From an uncultured Bacilli bacterium (lineage in GTDB: Bacteria > Bacillota_I > Bacilli_A > RF39 > UBA660), in the NCBI GenBank assembly GCA_944363805.1, contig CALVVH010000035.1, positions 1 to 14,634 of the forward strand: a stretch of DNA of 14,634 nt, given 5' to 3'. Each line of letters starts with the position of its first letter. The stretch's first letter is position 1. This document shows positions 1 to 7,794 of the stretch, one piece after another. Made by a program: the position numbers and the translations under genes. A model generated the notes under the pieces. The model saw only the letters and a program-made list of their open reading frames with translations. It made no database searches and was not told the origin of the DNA.

Positions 1-155
1 ACTTCTTTTTTACAATGTGGACAATACTTGACATATTTTATCCGTGTCAAACATTTTTTATGAAGTTGATTAAATGCAACATCATTATCTTGTAATATGG
101 GGTTAATGGTAATTGGAATATTCACTAACCCAAAAGAAATACTACTTTTTTTCAT
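1..155 (-). CDS. ku: Ku protein, N-terminal part (runs off left edge)
   Basis: This is the first 51 codons of a bacterial Ku, the ring-shaped protein that binds double-strand DNA ends in non-homologous end joining and recruits ligase LigD. Visible features are the opening SSISFGLVNIPI, followed by FNQLHKKC and RIKYVKYCPHCKKEV. These are the family signature (in other Ku proteins: SISFGLVNIPVKL, HLLHKKD, RIRYKRVCPVCGEEV). The ATG at 155-153 has a GAGG Shine-Dalgarno six to seven bases upstream. It shares its A with the TGA stop of the FAD/Rieske gene (TGATG), so the two are almost surely co-transcribed and translationally coupled. The rest of the gene, and any neighbouring ligD, lies outside the window. 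Identification rests on the N-terminus only but the match is clear. Confidence 0.9.
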   Translation of the reverse strand, partial: MKKSSISFGLVNIPITINPILQDNDVAFNQLHKKCLTRIKYVKYCPHCKKE

Positions 156-1609
156 CAGTCTACCTCACTATCTTTAAACGTAATATCCTGATTGCTCGGT
201 CCTTCAATACACTTGCCGTCGATATCATATCTTGAACCATGACACAAACAATCCCAAGTCTTTTCCACTTCATTAAACACTAACCCACACTTCATGTGCG
301 GACACCTATTCAAAACAATATGTTCTTTATTATTTTCATCCTTATAAATTGCTACATTTTTGCCATCTAACTTTGTATAAATAACATTCTTATTATTTAC
401 ATTTTCCTTGCCACTTTTTAAAATTGCTTTGATGCTACCATAAGCATCCGGAAAGAACCTAACAACTTTATTCCAACTTAAAAGTCTATCTGGCCTTAAA
501 AGTTCAATATACTTATTCTGTCTTTTCAAAATAATATCGCGCAATATCATACTAGCTAGTGTTGCATTAGTCATACCCCACGTGTTATAACCACAAGCAA
601 TTAACACCCCATCATCATCTTCATCAATTTTCCCTATCAAAGGTAGATAATCATTAGTAATAATATCCTTATTACTCCATACATAATCAAAATTATATTT
701 TCTCTTTAAGTTTTCAAAATTACCTTTAATACTTTTAATATTAGGACTAGCCATCGAATTAGTTAAATAAATTAAATAATTATTTTTGTCATCTTGATGA
801 TATCTATATGATATTGTTTCATCATCAATATTAATAGCATTTACATTTTTAAATTCGTTAACCTTTTTCGCTCCAACATACGATGTCTCCACATGATTTT
901 TAAATGGCAACAACAACGGCAATAAAAAAAATGGATAATGGGTAGCAATAATAACATGTTTACACTTGATAATATGCTTATTTACATGACATTTATAAAC
1001 TCCCTCTTCTCTACATATCTTTTCTAACTTCGAATTTTCATAAATATAATCTTGCCACATATTTTTTAAGCCAACCACATATTTTACCGGATGAAACATA
1101 TATGTATCATTTACTTTGATAGCACATTTAAAATCTTCCTGATTCTTTAAAAATTCGGCATTAACCCCTGCTTCCCTCAAAAAATTAAATTCTTCTTCTA
1201 AAGTTTCCTTATTATCATCATCATTAGTAAAAAGATAAGATGAAGATTCTTTAAAATCACAATCTATGTTTTCTTTTTCAATAATTCTTTTTAACTCTTT
1301 TATTGCAGTTATCTGACTTTCTAAATATTCCTTAGCTACATTTACTTTTCCAAATCTACGAATATTCATATATTCTTTTTCTTGCAAATACGTAATCTTC
1401 GCCGTACTTCTGGCAGTTACACCTTCCCCACATCTATTGCGTTCTACTAAAATAGCATCAACATTCTCTTTACGCAGTTGATAAAGCGTTGACAAACCCG
1501 TAATTCCCCCTCCAACTATTAAGGTGTTACATTCTAAATCTTTAGTTATGTGCTTTAAAGTTTTACTTTTTACATCTAACCATATACTTTTATTTTTCAT
1601 AAGCATCAT
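155..1609 (-). CDS. FAD-dependent oxidoreductase with C-terminal Rieske [2Fe-2S] domain
   Basis: A 484-residue flavoprotein of the DAO family fused to a Rieske cluster, the architecture of Bacillus YhfW. The N-terminus has the dinucleotide-binding LIVGGGITGLS motif (about residues 30-40), an acidic LVER end to the second strand, and TARSTAKIT, typical of these oxidases. The middle (about 330-350) has the DYLPLIG and GYNTWGMTNA pieces that close the FAD fold. At the C-terminus the Rieske ligands are C436-P-H438 and C454-L-C-H457, with C441 and C456 placed to form the usual disulfide. Substrate is unknown. The start is uncertain: ATGs at codons 1, 2 and 4 all lack a visible Shine-Dalgarno sequence. 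A promoter at 1627-1655 would give a leader of about 10 bases. It overlaps the Ku gene by one base, which is an unexpected partner. Confidence 0.88.
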   Translation of the reverse strand: MMLMKNKSIWLDVKSKTLKHITKDLECNTLIVGGGITGLSTLYQLRKENVDAILVERNRCGEGVTARSTAKITYLQEKEYMNIRRFGKVNVAKEYLESQITAIKELKRIIEKENIDCDFKESSSYLFTNDDDNKETLEEEFNFLREAGVNAEFLKNQEDFKCAIKVNDTYMFHPVKYVVGLKNMWQDYIYENSKLEKICREEGVYKCHVNKHIIKCKHVIIATHYPFFLLPLLLPFKNHVETSYVGAKKVNEFKNVNAINIDDETISYRYHQDDKNNYLIYLTNSMASPNIKSIKGNFENLKRKYNFDYVWSNKDIITNDYLPLIGKIDEDDDGVLIACGYNTWGMTNATLASMILRDIILKRQNKYIELLRPDRLLSWNKVVRFFPDAYGSIKAILKSGKENVNNKNVIYTKLDGKNVAIYKDENNKEHIVLNRCPHMKCGLVFNEVEKTWDCLCHGSRYDIDGKCIEGPSNQDITFKDSEVD

Positions 1610-1626
1610 TATTAGTATGTCAAATA

Positions 1627-1655
1627 ATTATCTTTTTAAACTACTGACTAGGCAA
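1627..1655 (-). promoter_or_regulatory. Candidate promoter for the FAD/Rieske-Ku operon
   Basis: Reading the minus strand, TTGCCT (1655-1650) and GATAAT (1632-1627) are separated by exactly 17 bases, with a start of transcription expected near 1620, only about ten bases before the ATG. The -35 box lies on top of the -35 of the divergent lipoprotein promoter. Confidence 0.5.
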
Positions 1656-1689
1656 ATTGCTTTTAATGTGCTACAATCGTACTAGGTGA
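1649..1689 (+). promoter_or_regulatory. Promoter and RBS of the lipoprotein gene
   Basis: TAGGCA (1649-1654), a 17-base spacer, then TACAAT (1672-1677) preceded by TG (1669-1670), giving an extended -10. AGGTGA (1684-1689) is a good Shine-Dalgarno four bases before the ATG at 1694. The predicted RNA start near 1684 puts the Shine-Dalgarno at the very 5' end of the message. Confidence 0.6.
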
Positions 1690-1693
1690 TTTA

Positions 1694-2215
1694 ATGAAAA
1701 AAACAGGGAAATTAGTTTGTCTTATAATGGCTGGCCTACTTTTAACGGGATGCAATGATAGCGAAGTAGAAAGATTAGAAGATCAAGTTGATCATCTAGA
1801 AGAAAAAATCGATGCATTATTAGAACAAAATAATATAAGTACCCCTAGTACAGGAAATACCAACAACACTGTAACAAATGATGGTGAGGGAACAACAACT
1901 GTCGATACTTCCGAAATTTCTTCAACTATCTCCGGATATAATAACGAAGCTGAAGATATTCAAAATAGCATCGATAACTTAACCATTCCAAACAGTCGAA
2001 GTGAAACTATCGATCTATACTGGGAATGGAAAAGAAATATTGAAGAATTAGAAAACAAATTAGATCGCTATGAAAATGAACTTGAAAGAATGTATCGAAA
2101 CAATGAGCTATCCTATACCGACTATCGAACTTTTGATAGACAAATAGAAGACATCGAAAATATTTTAGACCGCGCCGAAGACGAACTAGAATACCAAACT
2201 AATTATGATGATTAA
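1694..2215 (+). CDS. Small lipoprotein with coiled-coil segments
   Basis: A 173-residue surface protein. Residues 1-20 form a lipoprotein signal: KK near the N-terminus, a hydrophobic stretch and the lipobox LTGC with lipidated Cys20. Residues 22-46 are a short charged coiled coil (VERLEDQVDHLEEKIDALLE). A Ser/Thr/Asn-rich linker follows to about residue 75. The last 95 residues are highly charged and helical, with repeated heptad-like stretches (for example ELENKLDRYENELERMY). No enzymatic motif is visible. It would be anchored to the outer face of the membrane and probably acts as a structural or binding protein; I do not recognise the family. It is a single-gene unit with its own promoter and a strong terminator that begins in the stop codon. 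Confidence 0.85.
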   Translation: MKKTGKLVCLIMAGLLLTGCNDSEVERLEDQVDHLEEKIDALLEQNNISTPSTGNTNNTVTNDGEGTTTVDTSEISSTISGYNNEAEDIQNSIDNLTIPNSRSETIDLYWEWKRNIEELENKLDRYENELERMYRNNELSYTDYRTFDRQIEDIENILDRAEDELEYQTNYDD

Positions 2216-2240
2216 CAAGCACTTAACACGCTTGTTTTTT
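2214..2240 (+). terminator. Rho-independent terminator of the lipoprotein gene
   Basis: Stem AACAAGC (2214-2220) pairs perfectly with GCTTGTT (2230-2236) around a nine-base loop, followed by a run of T through 2240. The stem starts inside the TAA stop codon. Confidence 0.85.
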
Positions 2241-2276
2241 ATTGGTAAAATTTAGCAATCATTTGTTCGTAAAATG

Positions 2277-2297
2277 TGTTATAATATTCTTGGTGAT
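2277..2297 (+). promoter_or_regulatory. Extended -10 promoter and RBS of the radical SAM operon
   Basis: TG-T-TATAAT (2277-2285) is a perfect extended -10. No good -35 is spaced correctly, as is common for extended -10 promoters. GGTGAT (2292-2297) is the Shine-Dalgarno for ATG 2302. The predicted RNA start near 2292 coincides with it. The arrangement closely resembles that of the lipoprotein gene (AATGTGnTAnAAT ... GGTGATTT). Confidence 0.65.
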
Positions 2298-2301
2298 TTC
2301 C

Positions 2302-3510
2302 ATGACTTTAGAAGAAAAATTAAAAATCCTTGCTGATAGCGCCAAATATGATGCATCATGCTCATCGAGTGGTAGTACTAGAGCTAACAAAACTGGTTTA
2401 GGTAACGCTGCAGTAAATGGCATTTGTCACTCTTTTTCATCCGATGGCAGATGTATTTCTCTACTCAAAATTCTTCTTACCAACTGTTGTATCTTCGACT
2501 GCAAATATTGTATAAACCGCCGAAGCAACAATGTTCCAAGAGCCATATTTACTCCAGAAGAGATTTGTGATATTACAATTAACTTCTACAAAAGAAACTA
2601 CATCGAAGGATTATTTTTAAGTTCTGGTATTATCAAAAGTCCCGATTATACAATGGAGTTGCTAATTAAAACTATCTATCTCCTTCGCAACAAATATCAT
2701 TTTAATGGCTATATCCATGCTAAAGCCATACCTGGTGCCAGTGATGCTTTAATCAAAAGATTAGGAAAACTAGTTGATAGGATGAGTACCAACATCGAAC
2801 TACCAAGTGATACTAGCTTGAAGCTACTAGCTCCCAATAAAAATAGTCGAGATATTACTAACATTATGTCTACTATCAAAAATAATACCAACAAGTATTT
2901 TGCTCCCGCAGGTCAAAGCACTCAAATGATCATCGGTGCCACCAAAGAAAGCGATAAAGACATTATGACTAAAAGTAGCACTATGTATAGAAACTTTCAC
3001 TTAAAGCGTGTATTCTATTCAGCCTATATTCCAATTAATAAAGATTCTTTGCTACCAACTATTACTACTCCCCCATTAATCCGAGAAAACCGTCTTTACC
3101 AAGCTGACTGGCTCTTACGCTTTTACAACTTTACTGTTGCTGACTTATTCGACAAAAATGAAAATTTTAATGTCTTAATGGACCCTAAAACTGATTGGGC
3201 TTTAAATCATTTAGAATATTATCCCAAAGAAATTAATACAGCATCATTTAATGAACTAATTCGTATCCCTGGAATTAGCATTACCTCTGCCAAAAAGATT
3301 ATGTCCTCCCGTAAATATTTCACCATTGAATTTTCTGATTTAAAGAAAATGGGAATAAGTCTTAAAAAAGCTAAATACTTTATTACTTGTAACCATAAAT
3401 ATTTTATTGATCCAACAACAATTACTAAAAGTACTATCACCCAAAGCTTAATTGCTTTAGAGCCAACTTTAAAACCCAAAGTTGTTCAACTAAGCTTATT
3501 CAATGAATAA
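2302..3510 (+). CDS. Radical SAM protein, putative DNA modification/repair (TIGR03916 type)
   Basis: A 402-residue radical SAM enzyme of the family annotated as putative DNA modification/repair radical SAM protein (TIGR03916), which occurs next to a DUF4130/uracil-glycosylase-linked partner. The N-terminus has the family signature KLKILADSAKYDASCSSSG, then GICHSF and DGRCISLLKILLTN. The 4Fe-4S/SAM-binding CX3CX2C is C63-IFD-C67-KY-C70, followed by NRRSN. Extra cysteines 20, 42 and 51 could hold an additional cluster. Further signatures are YIEGLFLSSGI, GYIHAKAIPGA and NIELPSD. A helix-hairpin-helix DNA-binding motif (LIRIPGISITSAKKIM) begins near residue 319. The ATG at 2302 is chosen over an upstream in-frame TTG-type start at 2242 because the promoter and Shine-Dalgarno lie between them and family members begin here. 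The exact reaction is unknown. Confidence 0.9.
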   Translation: MTLEEKLKILADSAKYDASCSSSGSTRANKTGLGNAAVNGICHSFSSDGRCISLLKILLTNCCIFDCKYCINRRSNNVPRAIFTPEEICDITINFYKRNYIEGLFLSSGIIKSPDYTMELLIKTIYLLRNKYHFNGYIHAKAIPGASDALIKRLGKLVDRMSTNIELPSDTSLKLLAPNKNSRDITNIMSTIKNNTNKYFAPAGQSTQMIIGATKESDKDIMTKSSTMYRNFHLKRVFYSAYIPINKDSLLPTITTPPLIRENRLYQADWLLRFYNFTVADLFDKNENFNVLMDPKTDWALNHLEYYPKEINTASFNELIRIPGISITSAKKIMSSRKYFTIEFSDLKKMGISLKKAKYFITCNHKYFIDPTTITKSTITQSLIALEPTLKPKVVQLSLFNE

Positions 3511-4267
3511 TTACATAATAATCTATGATGGTACTTTTATTAACTTACTTTCTACAATAAAATATTTATTACTGAGTCATATTAAACCCCAAAATATCGT
3601 CATCGAAGGCACATACTCCCCCAGTCTATTTGAAATATTAATCAAACCTGATATAACCAACGACGAAAAATTTATCAAGAAAATAATCGCAACTAGTTCT
3701 AAAGAAACATTTAAAATAATCTATTATACTTTTTTAAGTGATGCCCCCAATAAAGAACTGGTACTTTACTTCTTTATTTTAAATACCTTTATCTACCATG
3801 ATAAGATAATTTATCATCGACACCTAAATTGTGTAAACACTGCCCTAAAACTAAGCCATCACGTCAGTAGTGAAAACCATAAAATGAAAGGATTTACAAG
3901 ATTTAAAATGATTAACAACCACTTCTTATATGCCGAGATTTATCCTGATACAAATATTCTAGAGTTACTTTCAAAGCATTTTCAAAAGCGTCTTAAAAAT
4001 GAACTTTGGATAATCAAAGATACCAAACGAAATATCTTAAGTATTTATGACACCAAAAACTATCACCTTATCTCTGGTGAAAACATCCAATTGCTCGAGC
4101 TAGAAAATAATAATAGTGATAACAACTACGAAAATCTATGGCGTACTTTCTTTAAAACAATAGCAATTAAGGAAAGAGAAAATAAAAAATGTCAAATGAG
4201 TTTTATGCCTAAAAAATATTGGCATAATATTATTGAAATGGAGGATTACAATGCAAAGAATAATTAA
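3503..4267 (+). CDS. DUF4130 / TIGR03915 putative DNA metabolism protein
   Basis: A 254-residue protein matching the usual partner of the radical SAM protein (probable DNA metabolism protein, DUF4130). Family landmarks are YDGTFINLL at residues 8-16, FLSDAPNKE in the middle, HHVSSENHKMKGFTRF, and the C-terminal SFMPKKYWHNIIEME. In some bacteria this domain is fused to a uracil-DNA-glycosylase-like domain; here it is stand-alone and of normal length. Its ATG overlaps the end of the radical SAM gene by eight bases and has no clear Shine-Dalgarno, so translation probably depends on ribosomes finishing the upstream gene. Its own 3' end overlaps the chaperonin start by 17 bases. The family is expected to act on DNA with the radical SAM protein, but no reaction is established. 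Confidence 0.88.
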   Translation: MNNYIIIYDGTFINLLSTIKYLLLSHIKPQNIVIEGTYSPSLFEILIKPDITNDEKFIKKIIATSSKETFKIIYYTFLSDAPNKELVLYFFILNTFIYHDKIIYHRHLNCVNTALKLSHHVSSENHKMKGFTRFKMINNHFLYAEIYPDTNILELLSKHFQKRLKNELWIIKDTKRNILSIYDTKNYHLISGENIQLLELENNNSDNNYENLWRTFFKTIAIKERENKKCQMSFMPKKYWHNIIEMEDYNAKNN

Positions 4268-5786
4268 AGGAAATGAATTACTAAAATATATCGATGAAGC
4301 CATCACTACTCTGAGTGATGCCGTGAAAGTTACTGTTGGTCCAAACGGAAACAATGTCATAATTAATGAATCAAATTATACTCCTTATATCACTAATGAT
4401 GGAGCTACTATCGCCGCTGCCTTAGCATCCGAAGACGAAATAACCAATACCATTATCTCCATCATCAAAGAAGCGGCCCTAAAAACCGAAGCCGATGTTG
4501 GGGATGGTACAACAACTACTATTATTTTGTTAGAAAGCATCTACAAAAACAGTTTAAAATATATAAAAACATCTAATAACGCACTCACTCTAAAAGACGA
4601 GTTAAATAAAAGTACAAAACGAATCATTGCCAAACTAGAAAACTTTAGTCATCAACCTAGCAACCAAGAACTAGAAAAAATTGCCAGTATCTCAGCCAAC
4701 GATAATGATATAGGTTCCTTAATAACGAAATTCTATCTAACTTTGAATAAGAGCAATAACATTAAACTACTCGAAAATACTATAAATTCCAAAGATTATG
4801 TTCAAAAACTATCAGGGTATTTTCTTAAAAATATCCTAGCATCCCTATATTTTTTCAAGGAAAAAGAAATTACTGTTAAAAATCCACTTTTAATACTGTT
4901 TTCTAAAGAAATTAACTTTACTCAAGAACTTGAAAAAATAATTTATGATGCTAACAACCTAAATAAAGATTTGATAATTATTGCTGATAGTTTTTCTGAT
5001 TCGGTTATAAATGATATCTTGGCCTTAAACTATGAAACAAAGCAAAAAATAATCTTATTGAATAATCCTGAATATGGTACTAGAAGATTAGATATAATTG
5101 CTGACCTAAGTATTTTAAGTCGCGCCCAAAAATACGCTGACTATTACCTAGGAAATATTCAAGAATTTAAACATGAAGACGAAACTAGCACAATAATCTA
5201 TGACAATTTAGATGAACCTAATAAATATCTCGATGATTTAAAAGACTCTATTAGGAAAGAAACTGATGAATATGAACTCGCTTTCTTAAAAGATCGCCTT
5301 AGTAAATTGACAAGTACATATGGTCTAATATATATCGGTGGTAATACTCAAATAGAACGCCGCGAAAAAAAGATGCGCTTTACTGATGCTTTATGTGCTT
5401 TAAATGCCTCTCAAGCGGGAATTGTTCCAGGTAGTTCTCTGCCATTTTATCAAATTAGTGAGGAATTAGTAGTCAAAAACACTGCTGATGCCATTTTAAA
5501 AGAAGCACTAAAAGCTCCATTAATTCAAATATTAAAAAACAGCAGTGTCAATCATACTGAAATAATTTCCCAAATAAAAGAAAATAACTACCAAATTATT
5601 TATAATGCCAAAAATAAAACATTTGAGTCACTTAACAACACAAATGTTTTAGATAACAAGACTGTTTTGACTTATGCCCTAACTAATGCCACGTCTATAG
5701 CATCTTTACTCCTTACAACATCTCATTTAGTAATCAATACAACTAAAACTAATTTGAATTTAGAAAACTTATCTACTGAAATCTAA
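4251..5786 (+). CDS. Highly divergent GroEL-fold (group I) chaperonin
   Basis: A 511-residue protein whose whole length follows GroEL (about 540-550 residues). The equatorial N-terminus reads [18 protein letters not shown], then YITNDG with Asp50 and [11 protein letters not shown] with Asp85, matching GroEL Asp52 and Asp87. Near residue 379 is RFTDALCAL (GroEL Asp398), and near 468 NVLDNKTVL (GroEL Asp495). The C-terminus has [19 protein letters not shown] binding and hydrolysis residues therefore seem intact. The apical domain (about 190-350) is hardly recognisable, GroEL's GGG near 415 is GSS, and the Gly/Met-rich tail is absent. No groES is adjacent. ATG 4251 is chosen because GGAGG (4240-4244) sits six bases upstream; an in-frame TTG at 4233 lacks one. 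It is the third gene of the radical SAM operon. It could be the genome's only chaperonin or a specialised second copy. Confidence 0.85.
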   Translation: MQRIIKGNELLKYIDEAITTLSDAVKVTVGPNGNNVIINESNYTPYITNDGATIAAALASEDEITNTIISIIKEAALKTEADVGDGTTTTIILLESIYKNSLKYIKTSNNALTLKDELNKSTKRIIAKLENFSHQPSNQELEKIASISANDNDIGSLITKFYLTLNKSNNIKLLENTINSKDYVQKLSGYFLKNILASLYFFKEKEITVKNPLLILFSKEINFTQELEKIIYDANNLNKDLIIIADSFSDSVINDILALNYETKQKIILLNNPEYGTRRLDIIADLSILSRAQKYADYYLGNIQEFKHEDETSTIIYDNLDEPNKYLDDLKDSIRKETDEYELAFLKDRLSKLTSTYGLIYIGGNTQIERREKKMRFTDALCALNASQAGIVPGSSLPFYQISEELVVKNTADAILKEALKAPLIQILKNSSVNHTEIISQIKENNYQIIYNAKNKTFESLNNTNVLDNKTVLTYALTNATSIASLLLTTSHLVINTTKTNLNLENLSTEI

Positions 5787-6703
5787 CCCATATCAGTTAA
5801 ATCTACACCTTCAGCTTCTATCATATCTGCAAACTCTACTTTAAATCTTTCTATTTCTTTCTTCTTAGCATCTTCATAGATGTTTTTAGCATTACAAATA
5901 GCCTTGTAGAAATGTTTTAAAGTAACTATCTTTTGATTATCATATAGCGCATATGTAAAAGCATTAGCTACTATTGTTAGACATATATCCGGATATCTAC
6001 TGGCAACTTCATATACCCTTTTATACTCATCTGTCATCTCTACAATAAATGCCATAATTTTTTCCACCACAAATGGTTGATAATTGAGTTTTACACCAAT
6101 TTGTTTTTCTAATTTAGGTATTGTTCCCATAAGTATTTTTACTACCGTTGGTTTATCGGCTTCCAAAACTTCAATTTTTTGAAAACGTCTTAGAAAAGCC
6201 CTATCTCTCAAAATATATTGTTCATATTCTTCCGTTGTAGTAGCTCCAATCATCTTTATAGTTCCTCGGTCCAATCCTGCTTTAAGCATGTTAGCAAAAT
6301 CCAAACCACCCGCTTTATTAACTAGCAAATGCGTTTCATCGATAAAAATAATCGTATTCTTTCTTTCTGCCAATTCTCTAACCAACAAATCGATTCTATT
6401 TTCTAATTGTCCTTCACTATTGGTAGACCCAATTAAACTCGTAATATTTACTTTAATTAAGGACCATCCCCTCAAAGCATCTGGAACTATTCCTTTTTGA
6501 ATTCGATATGCCAGTCCTTCGACAATTGCTGTTTTCCCAATCCCTGGCTTACCAACTAGCAAAGCACTTTTTTCTGGTGTAAGAAGTATCAAAATAACTT
6601 GTTTTATTTCTTCATCCCTTGCAATCGCCGGATCAGTAATATATTCTTTATTTGTTAAATCTTCTCCATATCGCTCCAGCATACTTATTTTTTCTTCATT
6701 CAT
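5783..6703 (-). CDS. Stand-alone ClpA/ClpB D1-like AAA+ ATPase
   Basis: A 306-residue protein equal to a single AAA+ module of the Clp/Hsp100 type. It starts with [17 protein letters not shown] and ARDEEI, as first ATPase domains of ClpA/B/C do. It has Walker A GKPGIGKT (51-58), Walker B IIFIDETH (Asp122, Glu123), sensor 1 IGATTTEEY and an arginine-finger region DRAFLRRF. Missing are the Clp N-domain, middle domain and second ATPase domain. The substrate-gripping pore loop, usually GxKYRG, reads GSTNSEG, so the aromatic residue needed to thread polypeptides is gone. It is probably a non-threading remodelling ATPase. It is last in the operon: its ATG shares one base with the TAA of the glycosyltransferase gene, preceded by GGGGAGG. 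Its TAG stop overlaps the chaperonin stop on the other strand. Confidence 0.85.
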   Translation of the reverse strand: MNEEKISMLERYGEDLTNKEYITDPAIARDEEIKQVILILLTPEKSALLVGKPGIGKTAIVEGLAYRIQKGIVPDALRGWSLIKVNITSLIGSTNSEGQLENRIDLLVRELAERKNTIIFIDETHLLVNKAGGLDFANMLKAGLDRGTIKMIGATTTEEYEQYILRDRAFLRRFQKIEVLEADKPTVVKILMGTIPKLEKQIGVKLNYQPFVVEKIMAFIVEMTDEYKRVYEVASRYPDICLTIVANAFTYALYDNQKIVTLKHFYKAICNAKNIYEDAKKKEIERFKVEFADMIEAEGVDLTDMG

Positions 6704-7794
6704 TACAATGCCTCCCCATCTTCCATATATTTTATCACATATTCAACCAAACTTTTAGCAGAATATTTATTAATTAACTTTTTTTGATTAGCAATTAGTT
6801 CATTTTGTAAATCTCTATCAGCTAGGAGCCTCTTAGTTTCTGATACAACTTCATTCACATTATTAGCCCGCAGACTCATTTTATTATTGGCAAAAAAGTT
6901 GGCATTATAATCCTCAACTCCTGGGATAGGCATCATATGAATTAGTGGTTTATTCATCGCTGCTATTTCAGTAGTTGTAAGGCCACCGGGCTTCGAAATA
7001 ACTATCGTGCTCGCCGCTATATAATCGTTCATATTATTTACAAATCCTTTAACAATTAAATTAGGATTATCGATTAACTCTAACTCCTGTTTTAATTTAT
7101 CATTACTACCACAGATTACCACTAAATAAACATTATTAATTTGTGCCAAAATATTTAAAACTATATCTTTTATTTGTCCAAATCCCATACTACCACTAGT
7201 AAGTAATATTACATCCTTACCTACTAACTCGGGAATCTTTTCTGTTACAAAAAAACTAGAAGCCACTGGAATCCCTGTTGGCAACAATACTTCTTCTTTA
7301 AACCCTTTCTTAATAAAATCATCTTTTAATAAAGGACTAGGTATTACAAATATATCTGGATTAGTTTCTTCCCAAAACGGAATACATTCATAATCTGTTG
7401 CTACATTAATAAATTTAATATTTCTTGTTTTCTTTATTTTAGTCATCGTAAGACAAGGAAACAAATGCGTCCCTATAGCTAAATCATAACCGTTTTCTTT
7501 TAAATATTTATCCAGTTTCTCTTTTACTAGCACATTTAAACCATAAACAGGACTAGGTATATTAGTCTTACTATATAACTCCCCTAGTTTATATACCCCA
7601 CCAAATATTCCCCCATTACCTTTAGTAGAATCTAAATATAATTTCTCTATAATATTCGATGTATTTTTACCCACTAAATCCAAGTAATTTTGGACATCAC
7701 AAGCAATACCAAATGATTCAAATTCCTTTTTTATATAATTAGCACAGGCATTATGTCCTCCACCTGTGCTACAAGTTAAAACTACTACTTTCAC
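6703..7794 (-). CDS. Diacylglycerol glucosyltransferase-like GT28 enzyme (UgtP/MGDG synthase family)
   Basis: A 363-residue family 28 glycosyltransferase. The N-terminal acceptor domain begins [16 protein letters not shown], the glycine-rich GGGH signature of monogalactosyl- and glucosyl-diacylglycerol synthases. The C-terminal nucleotide-sugar domain has [11 protein letters not shown], then [14 protein letters not shown], and the donor-binding [11 protein letters not shown] followed by [10 protein letters not shown]. Such enzymes transfer glucose or galactose from UDP-sugar to diacylglycerol on the inner membrane face, making glycolipids and lipoteichoic-acid anchors. The start is taken as GTG 7794-7792: GGGGAG lies seven bases upstream, MKVVVLT is where relatives begin, and the start overlaps the upstream TGA as GTGA. 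An in-frame TTG five codons earlier is less likely. Substrate specificity cannot be read from sequence. Confidence 0.88.
   Translation of the reverse strand: MKVVVLTCSTGGGHNACANYIKKEFESFGIACDVQNYLDLVGKNTSNIIEKLYLDSTKGNGGIFGGVYKLGELYSKTNIPSPVYGLNVLVKEKLDKYLKENGYDLAIGTHLFPCLTMTKIKKTRNIKFINVATDYECIPFWEETNPDIFVIPSPLLKDDFIKKGFKEEVLLPTGIPVASSFFVTEKIPELVGKDVILLTSGSMGFGQIKDIVLNILAQINNVYLVVICGSNDKLKQELELIDNPNLIVKGFVNNMNDYIAASTIVISKPGGLTTTEIAAMNKPLIHMMPIPGVEDYNANFFANNKMSLRANNVNEVVSETKRLLADRDLQNELIANQKKLINKYSAKSLVEYVIKYMEDGEAL

Noticed and set aside
1618..1623. Perfect TTGACA on the minus strand ahead of the FAD/Rieske gene
   Set aside because: The matching -10 would fall inside the coding region; TTGCCT-17-GATAAT just upstream fits better.
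2242..2301. In-frame N-terminal extension of the radical SAM gene with a hydrophobic stretch resembling a signal peptide
   Set aside because: It contains the extended -10 promoter and the Shine-Dalgarno for ATG 2302, and the family begins at 2302.
3219..3479. Hydrophobic open frame opposite the radical SAM gene
   Set aside because: Shadow of the helix-hairpin-helix coding region; no RBS and no family resemblance.
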